From contig CAMDGU010000014.1 of NCBI GenBank assembly GCA_945897885.1, positions 1 through 56,318 on the forward strand: a DNA stretch of 56,318 nt, written 5' to 3'. Source of the DNA: Chitinophaga pinensis. GTDB taxonomy: Bacteria > Bacteroidota > Bacteroidia > NS11-12g > UBA9320. The notes under the pieces were generated by a model. The model had not been told where the DNA came from. It searched no databases and saw nothing but the letters and a program-made list of their open reading frames with translations. The translations under genes were made by a program, and so were the position numbers. Below, one piece after another: positions 17,576 through 25,914 of this stretch. Numbering within the stretch: position 1 is the first letter of the stretch; each line of letters begins with the position of its first letter.

Positions 17576-20500
17576 ATGAGTTACAAATTGAAATATATAG
17601 TTTTTTCATTATTTGCATTTGGTGTTATTACCAGCTCAACTGCAAGAGAAAATGTTGGCGAAAAATTGGTGAAGCCAACCACGCCATCTCACAAATTAAT
17701 GAAATTAGCAGCAGCTTGCGAACCGGCAACGGCAAGTGCTGATTTGGATGTAAATAACGTTCGTACCAAAATACTTAATGGTGGCGATATGTGGTGGGAT
17801 TTATCCAATCCAAAATATGAGATACCTAAAATAGCTACTAATGTAAACTCAGTAAGAAAGCACTCTTTGTTTTCAGGTGCTATTTGGGTTGGGGGGTATG
17901 ATGGTAAAGCAGGTTCAGGAAGTTTGAAACTTGCTGCTATGACCTATAGACAAGGTGGTTCAGATTTTTGGCCGGGTCCTTTGGACAATGAGTCGAATAC
18001 AGATGAAGCTACTTGTAAAAAGTGGGATAATATTTACAAAATAAAGCGCCAAGAGATTATTGAGCATTATTCAAATATCGTAAACGGCACACCTTCTTTA
18101 TCAGAAAATGTTGGTGGTTGGCCAGGAAATCCATCAGTAAATACGCCACCTATGGCTCCTTATTTTGATTATGACAATAATGGTCAGTATAACCCTATTG
18201 GAGGAGATTATCCTGTATTGCAAAATGATTGTCGTGGAAAAAAGTTAACTGCCTATAAGGATAACAGGCCAGAAGATCAGCCTGATGAAATGTTATATTT
18301 TGTTTATAATGATAAAGGAAATAACCATGCTGAGTCAGGAGCTTTGCCTATTGGGTTAGAATTACATACTATAGCATTTGCCTATGCATCTAATGATGAA
18401 ATAAATAACATGACGTTTTATACCACCCGTATTATAAATAGAGGTGCAAGTACTTTGTATGACACCTATTTTGGAGAGTGGGTTGATGCGGATTTAGGAA
18501 ATTACAAGGATGATTATGTAGGATGTGATGTAAAACGCAGTTTAGGTTTTGCCTACAATGGAGATGATAATGATGAAGGTATTTTAGGTTATGGATTAAA
18601 TCCGCCTTCAGTTGGGGTTGATTTTTTTGAAGGACCTAAAAAGGATACGTTAATGAACGGGCGTGATACTGTGATAGAATTAGGAATGAGCAAGTTTGTT
18701 TATTATGATAATGATTTCACGGTTTTTGGAAACCCAGAAAGACCCATTCATTATTACTATTACCTTACCGGCAGATGGAAAAACGGGACATGTATGACAA
18801 ATGATGGTAAAAGTGGAAGAACCGGAACCAATTGTACCAATTATCTTTTTCCATTTGATACAGACCCTAAGGTTACTGGAAACTGGAATGAACGCTCAGC
18901 CGGAAATCCGCCGGCAGATAGACGTTTTTTACAAACAAGCGGACCGTTTACCTTAAAATCCGGAGCTGTAAATAAACTAACAGTTGGTGTTGTTTGGGCT
19001 AGAGCAAGTACAGGAGGTGCGGAAGGTTCTCTAGCTTTACTTAAATTGGCAAGTGATAAAGCTCAAACATTATTTAATAACTGTTTTAATCCTGTAGATG
19101 GTCCGGATGCACCTATAACAACTGTTCAAGAATTGGACAATGAACTTATATTTATGTTTGGAGATACCAAACGTATAGAAGGTTTTAATGATACAGTTTT
19201 AGATGAAAATAACAAACCGCAGTTATATAAATTTGAAGGATATAGAATATTTCAGTTAAAGGATGGTTCAGTAGGTACAGGCGATTTGGATGACATTGAT
19301 AAGGCACGTGAAATTTTTACCTCAGATATAAAAAATAATATTATTCGTTTAGTAAATAAACCATTTGATGCAACTTTGGGTCAAAGGTTGCCTAAATTGA
19401 TGATTGATGCGCCCAATAAAGGATTAGTTCATTCACTAGCAATTACTGAGGATGCATTCGCAACAGAATCCAATAAATCATTATTAAATTTTAAAACATA
19501 TTATTATTTGATAATTTCTTACGCTGCAGAGCCTAATAGTAATCAGGATCAATATTTGGCAGGAAGATTTATTCAGCGTGTGGTGGCAACACCAAGAAAC
19601 CCTGAGCCAAGATTTGGTGGTTCTAAAATCAAAGGAGGATATGGCGTAGGTCCTCGAATTAAGAGAATGGAAGGAAGTGGCAACGGTGGAAACATAATTA
19701 ATTTAACTAAAGCAAGTGAATTAGAGATTATAAGTAATCCGCCTTATAAAATGGCTAATCCTGTGTATGAAGTAGGAGGTGGTCCGGTAAAAGTAAGCAT
19801 TGTTGATCCTTTAAAAGTTCCTCAGGGTGAATTTGAACTTGTGGTAATTGAATTGAAGGATTCAATAAATTTGAGCGGAACCGCTTCTGCAATTCGCAGA
19901 CGTGAAGCAGGAGTTAAAGGGCATGTTACCAGATGGATATTAATTAAAAAGGGTGCTGATGGTATACCAGATACAATCTTTTCTGAAGAAAAAATAAACG
20001 TAGCCAACGAGCAAATCATTACCAAAAATAATAAATGGCAGTTTAAGACTCAAAGAACTGATACAGCATGGTATAAGGATGTAACGAAGTTATCAGATTG
20101 GGGAATGGCCGTAACAATAAACCAAGTTTTAGATCCCGGGAATCCAGATATAGATGAAACCAATAGTTCACTCGGTTGTGAGGTGATATTTGAAGATGAA
20201 GGGAAAGAATGGTTGACTGCAATGCCAGATATAGACGGTAATCCTTTCTTTAATTGGATACATTCAGGCACTAATGGAAAGAGCAGCAATTATAATGATC
20301 CAACGGAACATGATTACGCTATTAACGGAAATGCCATGGATCCTTTCGATAGTTATGAAAAACTTTGGGAAGGTCGTGTAGCACCATATCGTTTGGCATC
20401 TCGTTTTACAGGAAATGCCGGAGCTAAATTTACTGCTACAGTTATTCAAGGTGTAGCCTACGATGCTACCCCAATAAATGCTACTTGGGGATTGAATCAG

Positions 20501-21547
20501 CTATCGGGTGTTGAGCTGGTATTAACTCCGGACAAAAGCAAATGGACCAGATCTTGTGTTCTGGAAATGAGCGATGATAATATACTTAGTGAAGGTTCAA
20601 ATAAAAAGTTCAATTTAAGGGCACATCCATCATTGGATATTGAAGGAAAGGAAATAGCTGGCGAAAATGGTCGTAGTTGGTTTCCAGGGTATGCTATTAA
20701 TGTTGAAACAGGTGAAAGATTAAATATAATTTTCGGTGAAGACTCACGCCAGTATTCAAATAACGGACGCGATTTAAAATGGAATCCTACTTCAGATGCA
20801 GGCTTTTATGCCAGCGCAGGAACAGGCATCTTGGCCAATGGTGGTCGTCACTATATTTATATTATGGGTTCATACCAGGGTGTTGGTTCTTCGCAGCCAT
20901 TTTTACCAAATTATGATCAGGGGCAGGCTTACCACGACCTATTAAAAACAGCTGATAATACTATGACGGAAACAGCCAGAAGTATTATTGTTAATAAAGT
21001 AATGTACCAATGTATGTATGCAATACCTGCCTATATGGCTCAAGGTTACAAAATGAAAGAAATAGGTGGAATGCCAACGCCTGAGACTGAGGTTAGATTT
21101 AAAATTAGAGTAAAAAAACCATACCGTTTTTATAAAACAATGGATAACTCTTTAAACAATGATAATCCTCGTTATACCTTTAATACAGATGAAGTATTTA
21201 CTGAGTACTCACCTAAGTTAGGAACTAAAGCGCTTGACCTAATAAATATAGTACCAAATCCATATTATGCTTATTCTGATTATGAAAACACATCAATTGA
21301 AAATAGAGTGAGATTAACTAATTTACCTCCACGATGTGATGTATCCATTTATACGATAGATGGTACATTAGTACGAAGAATTAAGAAAGATGATGAAAGT
21401 ACCGATCTTATGTGGGATATGAAAAATGATGCAAAAGTGCCTATTGCTAGTGGTGTATACTTAATTCATGTGAATGCCCCAGGCTTAGGTGAAAAGGTTA
21501 TAAAATGGATGGGTGTAATGCGTGAATTGGATTTGGATTCTTTCTAA
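17576..21547 (+). CDS. Large exported protein with T9SS-like C-terminus, receptor partner
   Basis: The mature protein is about 1,300 residues. ATGs exist from 17519, but MSYKLKYIVFSLFAFGVITSSTA at 17576 is the evident signal peptide. An N-terminal module (SLFSGAIWVGGYDG, then AAMTYRQGGSDFWPGPLD) matches by eye a module common in large Bacteroidota surface proteins of unknown function. The C-terminus has NIVPNPYY, a beta-rich FlgD/T9SS-like domain and GVYLIHVNAPGLGEKVIKW, then 12 extra residues (GVMRELDLDSF). It looks like a T9SS cargo but departs from the strict type A consensus. It lies between a TonB-dependent receptor and a PorV/PorQ-like gene, so I infer that it works on the surface with the receptor and is handled by the PorV-like protein. 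Confidence 0.78.
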   Translation: MSYKLKYIVFSLFAFGVITSSTARENVGEKLVKPTTPSHKLMKLAAACEPATASADLDVNNVRTKILNGGDMWWDLSNPKYEIPKIATNVNSVRKHSLFSGAIWVGGYDGKAGSGSLKLAAMTYRQGGSDFWPGPLDNESNTDEATCKKWDNIYKIKRQEIIEHYSNIVNGTPSLSENVGGWPGNPSVNTPPMAPYFDYDNNGQYNPIGGDYPVLQNDCRGKKLTAYKDNRPEDQPDEMLYFVYNDKGNNHAESGALPIGLELHTIAFAYASNDEINNMTFYTTRIINRGASTLYDTYFGEWVDADLGNYKDDYVGCDVKRSLGFAYNGDDNDEGILGYGLNPPSVGVDFFEGPKKDTLMNGRDTVIELGMSKFVYYDNDFTVFGNPERPIHYYYYLTGRWKNGTCMTNDGKSGRTGTNCTNYLFPFDTDPKVTGNWNERSAGNPPADRRFLQTSGPFTLKSGAVNKLTVGVVWARASTGGAEGSLALLKLASDKAQTLFNNCFNPVDGPDAPITTVQELDNELIFMFGDTKRIEGFNDTVLDENNKPQLYKFEGYRIFQLKDGSVGTGDLDDIDKAREIFTSDIKNNIIRLVNKPFDATLGQRLPKLMIDAPNKGLVHSLAITEDAFATESNKSLLNFKTYYYLIISYAAEPNSNQDQYLAGRFIQRVVATPRNPEPRFGGSKIKGGYGVGPRIKRMEGSGNGGNIINLTKASELEIISNPPYKMANPVYEVGGGPVKVSIVDPLKVPQGEFELVVIELKDSINLSGTASAIRRREAGVKGHVTRWILIKKGADGIPDTIFSEEKINVANEQIITKNNKWQFKTQRTDTAWYKDVTKLSDWGMAVTINQVLDPGNPDIDETNSSLGCEVIFEDEGKEWLTAMPDIDGNPFFNWIHSGTNGKSSNYNDPTEHDYAINGNAMDPFDSYEKLWEGRVAPYRLASRFTGNAGAKFTATVIQGVAYDATPINATWGLNQLSGVELVLTPDKSKWTRSCVLEMSDDNILSEGSNKKFNLRAHPSLDIEGKEIAGENGRSWFPGYAINVETGERLNIIFGEDSRQYSNNGRDLKWNPTSDAGFYASAGTGILANGGRHYIYIMGSYQGVGSSQPFLPNYDQGQAYHDLLKTADNTMTETARSIIVNKVMYQCMYAIPAYMAQGYKMKEIGGMPTPETEVRFKIRVKKPYRFYKTMDNSLNNDNPRYTFNTDEVFTEYSPKLGTKALDLINIVPNPYYAYSDYENTSIENRVRLTNLPPRCDVSIYTIDGTLVRRIKKDDESTDLMWDMKNDAKVPIASGVYLIHVNAPGLGEKVIKWMGVMRELDLDSF

Positions 21548-21570
21548 TAATAATTTTAAAATTAAAAGAC

Positions 21571-22644
21571 ATGAAATTACGAATATTAAATATATTAGGA
21601 TTTGGATTGCTAAGCATAACGGCTAATGCAGGAAACCCGGATAGAGGAGGTCAGGCAAGTGCCAATCAACTTGTAATAAATGGATGGGCTCGATCATCCG
21701 GTATAGGATGGGCTTCACAAAGCAGTGTAAAGGGAATTGAATCCATGTATATGAACATAGGTGGTTTGGTTAATACACCAAAAACGGATATCGCATTTGC
21801 CAGAACAAGCTGGTTATCTGGATCTGGGGTTAACATCAGCAGTTTTGGTTTTGCACATAATTTAGGGAATGATAATGCCATTGGTTTATCTGTAAGCTCT
21901 ATTGATTTGGGTGAAATTCCAATAACTACTGTTCAACAGCCAAATGGCGGTCTTGGCACTTTTTCACCAAGACTTACAAATATCGGTTTGGGATACGGTC
22001 GTAAGTTTACTGAACGTATAACTGGAGGAGTTTTATTACGAGTTTTTTCAGAAAATGCATCAAATATAAAGGCACAAGGCGTGGCAATTGATGCAGGAAT
22101 TCAATATAAAACAAGTTGGAAAACAGCAGATGATACACACTTTGGAGTTTCAATAAAAAATATAGGACCTGATGTAAAATATTCAGGTGACGGTATTTCT
22201 ATTAAAAGACTTAATCCAAAGGATAATCAGGAATCAACGGTTAATCAAAGAGTGGCAAAGTATAACATTCCTGCATTAATTAATATTGGAGGAGCGTATG
22301 ATATTAAACTTGACAAGAAGGGAGAAACGGATTTTCATACACTTACGATTTCAGGTAACTTCACCTACAATGCTTTTTCTTTAAACCAATTAACCTTTGG
22401 GGGTGAATATGTCTATAAAAAAATGTTTATGATTCGTGGAGGCTATGCCTACGAAGAGGGTATTATGAATTATGATACTCGCCGCACTGCCAGCACAGGT
22501 TTAATGGGTGGGGTTACATTTGAATTGCCTTTCGGTAAAGATGGAAATCGTTTTGCATTAGATTATTCATACCGTGATACTCGTCCCTTCTCCGGAACTC
22601 ATTCCATAGGCTTAAAAATGTCCTTGGGAGGTTCTGACGAATAA
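21571..22644 (+). CDS. PorV/PorQ-family outer-membrane protein
   Basis: The 357-residue protein has a signal peptide (ILGFGLLSITANAG) and the FadL-like barrel features of the PorV/PorQ family: an early conserved block (GIESMYMNIGGLVNTPKTDIAFARTSWL, about 48-75), repeated amphipathic strands, and a final strand HSIGLKMSLGG. PorV (LptO) shuttles T9SS cargo from the translocon to the surface attachment complex. This copy is not beside other por genes but directly downstream, 23 bases, of a large T9SS-like protein, suggesting a dedicated copy for that cargo. Whether it is the main PorV of the cell cannot be told here. Confidence 0.82.
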   Translation: MKLRILNILGFGLLSITANAGNPDRGGQASANQLVINGWARSSGIGWASQSSVKGIESMYMNIGGLVNTPKTDIAFARTSWLSGSGVNISSFGFAHNLGNDNAIGLSVSSIDLGEIPITTVQQPNGGLGTFSPRLTNIGLGYGRKFTERITGGVLLRVFSENASNIKAQGVAIDAGIQYKTSWKTADDTHFGVSIKNIGPDVKYSGDGISIKRLNPKDNQESTVNQRVAKYNIPALINIGGAYDIKLDKKGETDFHTLTISGNFTYNAFSLNQLTFGGEYVYKKMFMIRGGYAYEEGIMNYDTRRTASTGLMGGVTFELPFGKDGNRFALDYSYRDTRPFSGTHSIGLKMSLGGSDE

Positions 22645-22684
22645 TATATAGTTTACAAGAGCTAAAACTTCATAACAAAGAAAT

Positions 22685-22692
22685 TATATTTG
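22685..22692 (+). promoter_or_regulatory. Promoter -7 box for greA
   Basis: TATATTTG is an exact TAnnTTTG match. Transcription would start near 22698, almost exactly at the base of the hairpin at 22694-22728. No convincing -33 TTTG is present. Confidence 0.5.
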
Positions 22693-22693
22693 C

Positions 22694-22728
22694 AAAGTTG
22701 CATCAACCTTTAAAGTTGGTGCAACTTT
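22694..22728 (+). terminator. Hairpin between the PorV gene and greA; terminator or greA leader hairpin
   Basis: A 14-bp stem pairs 22694-22707 with 22715-22728 (one G-U pair) around a 7-base loop, followed by a T-rich stretch. It could terminate the receptor operon 50 bases after its last stop, or, since a promoter box ends two bases before it, form the 5' end of the greA mRNA, or both. Confidence 0.7.
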
Positions 22729-22762
22729 ATTTTTATACCATCATTAATAATTAGGATAGAAA

Positions 22763-23236
22763 ATGGCTATTAATTACATGACCAAAGAGGGCTACGATGC
22801 TTTAGTAAAAGAAATAGAGCAGTTAGAAAAAGTAGAAAGACGACGTATAAGCGGCCAAATAGCTGAGGCAAAGGAAAAGGGCGATCTTTCTGAAAACGCA
22901 GAATATGATGCTGCCAAGGAGGCTCAGGGTATGCTTGAAATGAAAATAGCAAAGCTTAAAAATATTTTGGGCGATAGCCGAATTTTAGATGGGTCAAAAG
23001 TGGATTTAAGTAAAGTTGGCATTCTTACCAAGGTAACAGTCCTTAATACCAAAACTAACTTAAATCTGAATTATACAATAGTTTCAGAAAAGGAAGCTGA
23101 TCTTAAAGTTGGGAAAATTTCTGTTAAATCTCCAATTGGAATGGGGCTAATGGGTAAAAAGGTAGGTGATATTGTAGAGGTAAAGGTTCCTGCTGGAATT
23201 ATTAACTTTGAAATAATTGAAATTTCAATAGCTTAA
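22763..23236 (+). CDS. greA: Transcription elongation factor GreA
   Basis: The 157-residue length and layout match GreA: N-terminal antiparallel coiled coil (1-75) whose tip carries GDLSENAEYDAAKEAQ with the acidic residues that reach the RNA polymerase active site, then an FKBP-like domain ending in PAGIINFEIIEI. It stimulates cleavage of backtracked RNA. It is followed after five bases by the HIT gene, so the two are probably cotranscribed, a common arrangement in Bacteroidota. A promoter box and a hairpin lie upstream and may regulate it. Confidence 0.95.
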   Translation: MAINYMTKEGYDALVKEIEQLEKVERRRISGQIAEAKEKGDLSENAEYDAAKEAQGMLEMKIAKLKNILGDSRILDGSKVDLSKVGILTKVTVLNTKTNLNLNYTIVSEKEADLKVGKISVKSPIGMGLMGKKVGDIVEVKVPAGIINFEIIEISIA

Positions 23237-23241
23237 AATTC

Positions 23242-23634
23242 ATGTCGACCATATTTACTAAAATTATTAATGGAGAAATACCATGCCATAAAGTAGCTGA
23301 GGATGATAATCATTTAGCTTTTTTGGATATAATGCCACTAAAATCAGGCCATGTTTTAGTAATACCTAAAAAGCAAGTGGATTATATTTTTGATATGCCT
23401 CCTAATGAATTGAGTGAATTAAATTTATTTGCTCAACAGGTGGCCAAAGGTATTAAGTCAGCTATTGATTGTAAAAAAGTGGGAGTTGTGGTTATAGGTT
23501 TGGAAGTGCCTCACGCCCATATTCATCTTATCCCAATTAGCACTGTAGCTGATATAGATTTTTCAAAAGAAAAATTAAAACTTTCTAACGAAGAACTTGC
23601 TGAAACAGCAAGTTTAATTCAACGATTTTTATAA
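23242..23634 (+). CDS. HIT-family nucleotide hydrolase
   Basis: The 130-residue protein has the histidine triad HAHIHLIP (about residues 92-99), with the nucleophile in the middle His, and the N-terminal FTKIINGEIPCHKVAED typical of bacterial HIT (HinT-like) proteins. Members hydrolyse nucleoside phosphoramidates or AMP conjugates. It is read from the greA transcript. Its last six bases overlap the end of the menF-like gene coming from the opposite strand, so there is no intergenic terminator between them. Confidence 0.9.
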   Translation: MSTIFTKIINGEIPCHKVAEDDNHLAFLDIMPLKSGHVLVIPKKQVDYIFDMPPNELSELNLFAQQVAKGIKSAIDCKKVGVVVIGLEVPHAHIHLIPISTVADIDFSKEKLKLSNEELAETASLIQRFL

Positions 23635-24609
23635 CCATTTTTTTAAAGTATCCATTTTGCGTTCAGTTTCCTGAAACTCATTTTCAGGCAAACTGTCTAT
23701 TACAATTCCAGCTCCGGCAAAAAAGGTAATCAGGGAATTAGTTATCTTGGCACATCTTAAATTTACCCAAAAATTAAAGTCTTTGTTTTTGTATACCGGC
23801 CCCAAAAAGCCTGAATAAAACTCTCTGTTCAAATTTTCATTTTCGGAAATAAAGTTGGTAGCTTCGTTTAATGGAGTTCCGCAAACTGCTGGTGTGGGAT
23901 GTAGTTTATTAATAATGGTAATTGGATTGGCTATTTTAAAGTTAATTTTATTTATCAAATGTTCAAGATTTCCTGTATTTATTTCAGACACTTCAGATAT
24001 AGTAATTTCCTCAGCATTATTTTCTTTTAACAAAGCTGTTATGTATTTTTTTACAAATTGTTGTTCATTACGTTCTTTTTCACCAAATGTAATTTCCTCA
24101 TTTGGTGTCTTGGTACCCGCTAGGGCATAGGTTAGTAATACATCATTTTCCTTTTTTAAAAAAACTTCAGGTGAGGCACCAATCCATATTTCATTATTTA
24201 AACAAAAGCAGTAAATGAATGCATTGTCGTATATTTCACAAAGCTTTTTAAAATAATTATTTAAGTTAAAATTTTCTGGAAGGCCTTGAGAGAAAGATCT
24301 TGCCAAAACTACCTTTTGAAAAACCCCATTTTTTATTTTTTCTATTCCTTTTTCAACTAATGAAACGTAATTATCTGTATTTGATATAGATACTAAATTT
24401 GTTTTAGAAAAGGATGTTAAAATGATTGAGTTTTGGCATTCAGAAATATTTCCTTCAAAGAAATAAGAAGGTTGTTTTTTGTTAAATCGAGCAAGAAAAA
24501 AACCTTCGGTGTCCAATTCTACTTCTGCAATTTGTTTGACAACAGGATTGGAAATTGTAAAAATTTCTTTTTTACCTGATTCTTTCCAATAGATAAATGG
24601 TTTTGTCAT
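23629..24609 (-). CDS. menF: Isochorismate synthase, MenF-like
   Basis: The 326-residue protein is a chorismate-binding enzyme. It has KVVLARSF with the general-base Lys region, the LHPTPAVCGTP segment and the FYSGFLGPVYKNK ... WVNLRCAKI block that lines the active site and Mg2+ site. Isochorismate synthases feed menaquinone or siderophore routes; the adjacent DHNA-CoA thioesterase-like gene favours menaquinone. The start is ATG 24609, which overlaps the upstream stop as TAATG, so translation is coupled; a longer reading from 24657 would run into the upstream gene and is rejected. No menD follows in this window. Confidence 0.87.
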   Translation of the reverse strand: MTKPFIYWKESGKKEIFTISNPVVKQIAEVELDTEGFFLARFNKKQPSYFFEGNISECQNSIILTSFSKTNLVSISNTDNYVSLVEKGIEKIKNGVFQKVVLARSFSQGLPENFNLNNYFKKLCEIYDNAFIYCFCLNNEIWIGASPEVFLKKENDVLLTYALAGTKTPNEEITFGEKERNEQQFVKKYITALLKENNAEEITISEVSEINTGNLEHLINKINFKIANPITIINKLHPTPAVCGTPLNEATNFISENENLNREFYSGFLGPVYKNKDFNFWVNLRCAKITNSLITFFAGAGIVIDSLPENEFQETERKMDTLKKWL

Positions 24610-25037
24610 TAATTTTTGGGTCTGTCTATTACCGCTACCGTTAATCGAGAAATACAAATTAAAGTATCAGAGGCATCTTTAATTTTAATTTCCCATACAT
24701 GGGTTCGGTTTCCTAAGTGCAAAGGAACAGCTTTACCAAATACAAATCCTGAACGAACGGATTTAATGTGATTGCCATTAATATCTAAGCCAACACAAGC
24801 CTTTTCATCGCTTATGGAAATATTTGCAGCCAAACTGCCAACAGTTTCAGCTAAAGCCATGCTGGCTCCTCCATTAAGCACTCCCATAGGTTGAATGGTT
24901 CTATGGTCTACCGGCATTTTCATAATTAAATAATGGTCGCCAAATTCAGTCACTTCCATTCCTAAATGAGATGCAAGAGTATTTTGAAGCCTTTTATTTA
25001 ATGATTCAAGTGTTATATTTTTGTGGTTGTAAAACAT
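24609..25037 (-). CDS. menI: Hotdog thioesterase, probable DHNA-CoA thioesterase MenI
   Basis: The 142-residue protein has a single hotdog fold with PMGVLNGGASMALAETVGS (about 70-88); the Glu in LAET matches the catalytic carboxylate of YdiI/MenI-type enzymes, though the usual HGG is NGG. In menaquinone synthesis this enzyme hydrolyses 1,4-dihydroxy-2-naphthoyl-CoA. The coupling TAATG to an isochorismate synthase supports the menaquinone role over a general PaaI-like thioesterase. It starts at ATG 25037 and is divergent from the histidine phosphatase gene, only 11 bases from that gene's chosen TTG start. Confidence 0.8.
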   Translation of the reverse strand: MFYNHKNITLESLNKRLQNTLASHLGMEVTEFGDHYLIMKMPVDHRTIQPMGVLNGGASMALAETVGSLAANISISDEKACVGLDINGNHIKSVRSGFVFGKAVPLHLGNRTHVWEIKIKDASDTLICISRLTVAVIDRPKN

Positions 25038-25048
25038 CGCTTTTCAAA

Positions 25049-25669
25049 TTGACTACAAAAAAAACAATTTACCTCATACGACATGGAGAAACTGAGTATA
25101 ATAAACGAGGAATTATTCAGGGAAGCGGTATAAATTCAGATTTAAATGACAAGGGCCGTCTTCAAGCCCGACTTTTCTATATGGCCTATAAGCATATTCA
25201 ATTTGATAAAATTTATATATCAAAGTTAAATAGAACCTATCAGAGCGTAGAACCATTTATAGAAAACAATTTGAAATACGAACAATTGGATGGTTTGAAT
25301 GAAATAAATTGGGGTGTAATGGAAGGTGCTATTCCTAATTCCTTAAACCAACTTCATTATCAAAAGATGATTGAGGATTGGAAAATGGGATATTTGGATA
25401 ATGCCATTGAAAATGGTGAAACTCCAAATCAAATGTTTATAAGACAAAAACTGGCTCTTGAAAAAATTATGGCTGCAGCAAATGAAAATACTATTTTAAT
25501 TTGTATGCATGGTCGAGCTATTCGCAGTTTCTTATGCTTACTATTAAATCAGCCATTGAGCAGAATGGAAGAATTTTACCACAGCAACTTGTGTCTGTAT
25601 GTTTTAAAGCATAATGAAAATGGGAGGTTTGATGTTGAAATTGAAAATTCAACAGAACATCTCTGGTAG
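25049..25669 (+). CDS. Histidine phosphatase family protein
   Basis: The 206-residue protein has the phosphoglycerate-mutase-like RHG motif (IYLIRHGETEYNKRG, residues 6-20) with the catalytic His, the acid Glu in NEINWGVMEG, and the second His in ICMHGRAIRS. Members dephosphorylate small metabolites such as alpha-ribazole phosphate, fructose bisphosphate or phosphoserine; the substrate here is not known. An open frame extends upstream to 24971 but would run through the menI gene and adds no family-like residues, so I start at TTG 25049. The gap of 245 bases after it contains no convincing gene. Confidence 0.83.
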   Translation: MTTKKTIYLIRHGETEYNKRGIIQGSGINSDLNDKGRLQARLFYMAYKHIQFDKIYISKLNRTYQSVEPFIENNLKYEQLDGLNEINWGVMEGAIPNSLNQLHYQKMIEDWKMGYLDNAIENGETPNQMFIRQKLALEKIMAAANENTILICMHGRAIRSFLCLLLNQPLSRMEEFYHSNLCLYVLKHNENGRFDVEIENSTEHLW

Positions 25670-25914
25670 CGTTTACATATACCCAAAAGGAACCTTTGAT
25701 TTTCTGTTACCATCACATCCTCTGCGGCTTTTAGCTGATGAACAAGAATCCAAAAGGATTAAAATCCCTAATGATAATATTACAATTTTTAAAAATTTAA
25801 AGCTTTTCATAATAATAATTAACTCTATTTGTTTGTTTTTGGTATTTGATAATTATTTTATGTTTATTTCTTATTTAATGGTATTATCGAATCTTCGATT
25901 TCAATTACTCAAAT

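Noticed and set aside
24609-24657. Longer start for the menF-like gene
   Set aside because: The extra 16 residues would overlap the menI coding end and do not resemble the family; the TAATG overlap is the natural start.
24971-25048. Longer start for the histidine phosphatase gene
   Set aside because: It runs antisense through menI, and the catalytic RHG motif comes in the normal position from TTG 25049.
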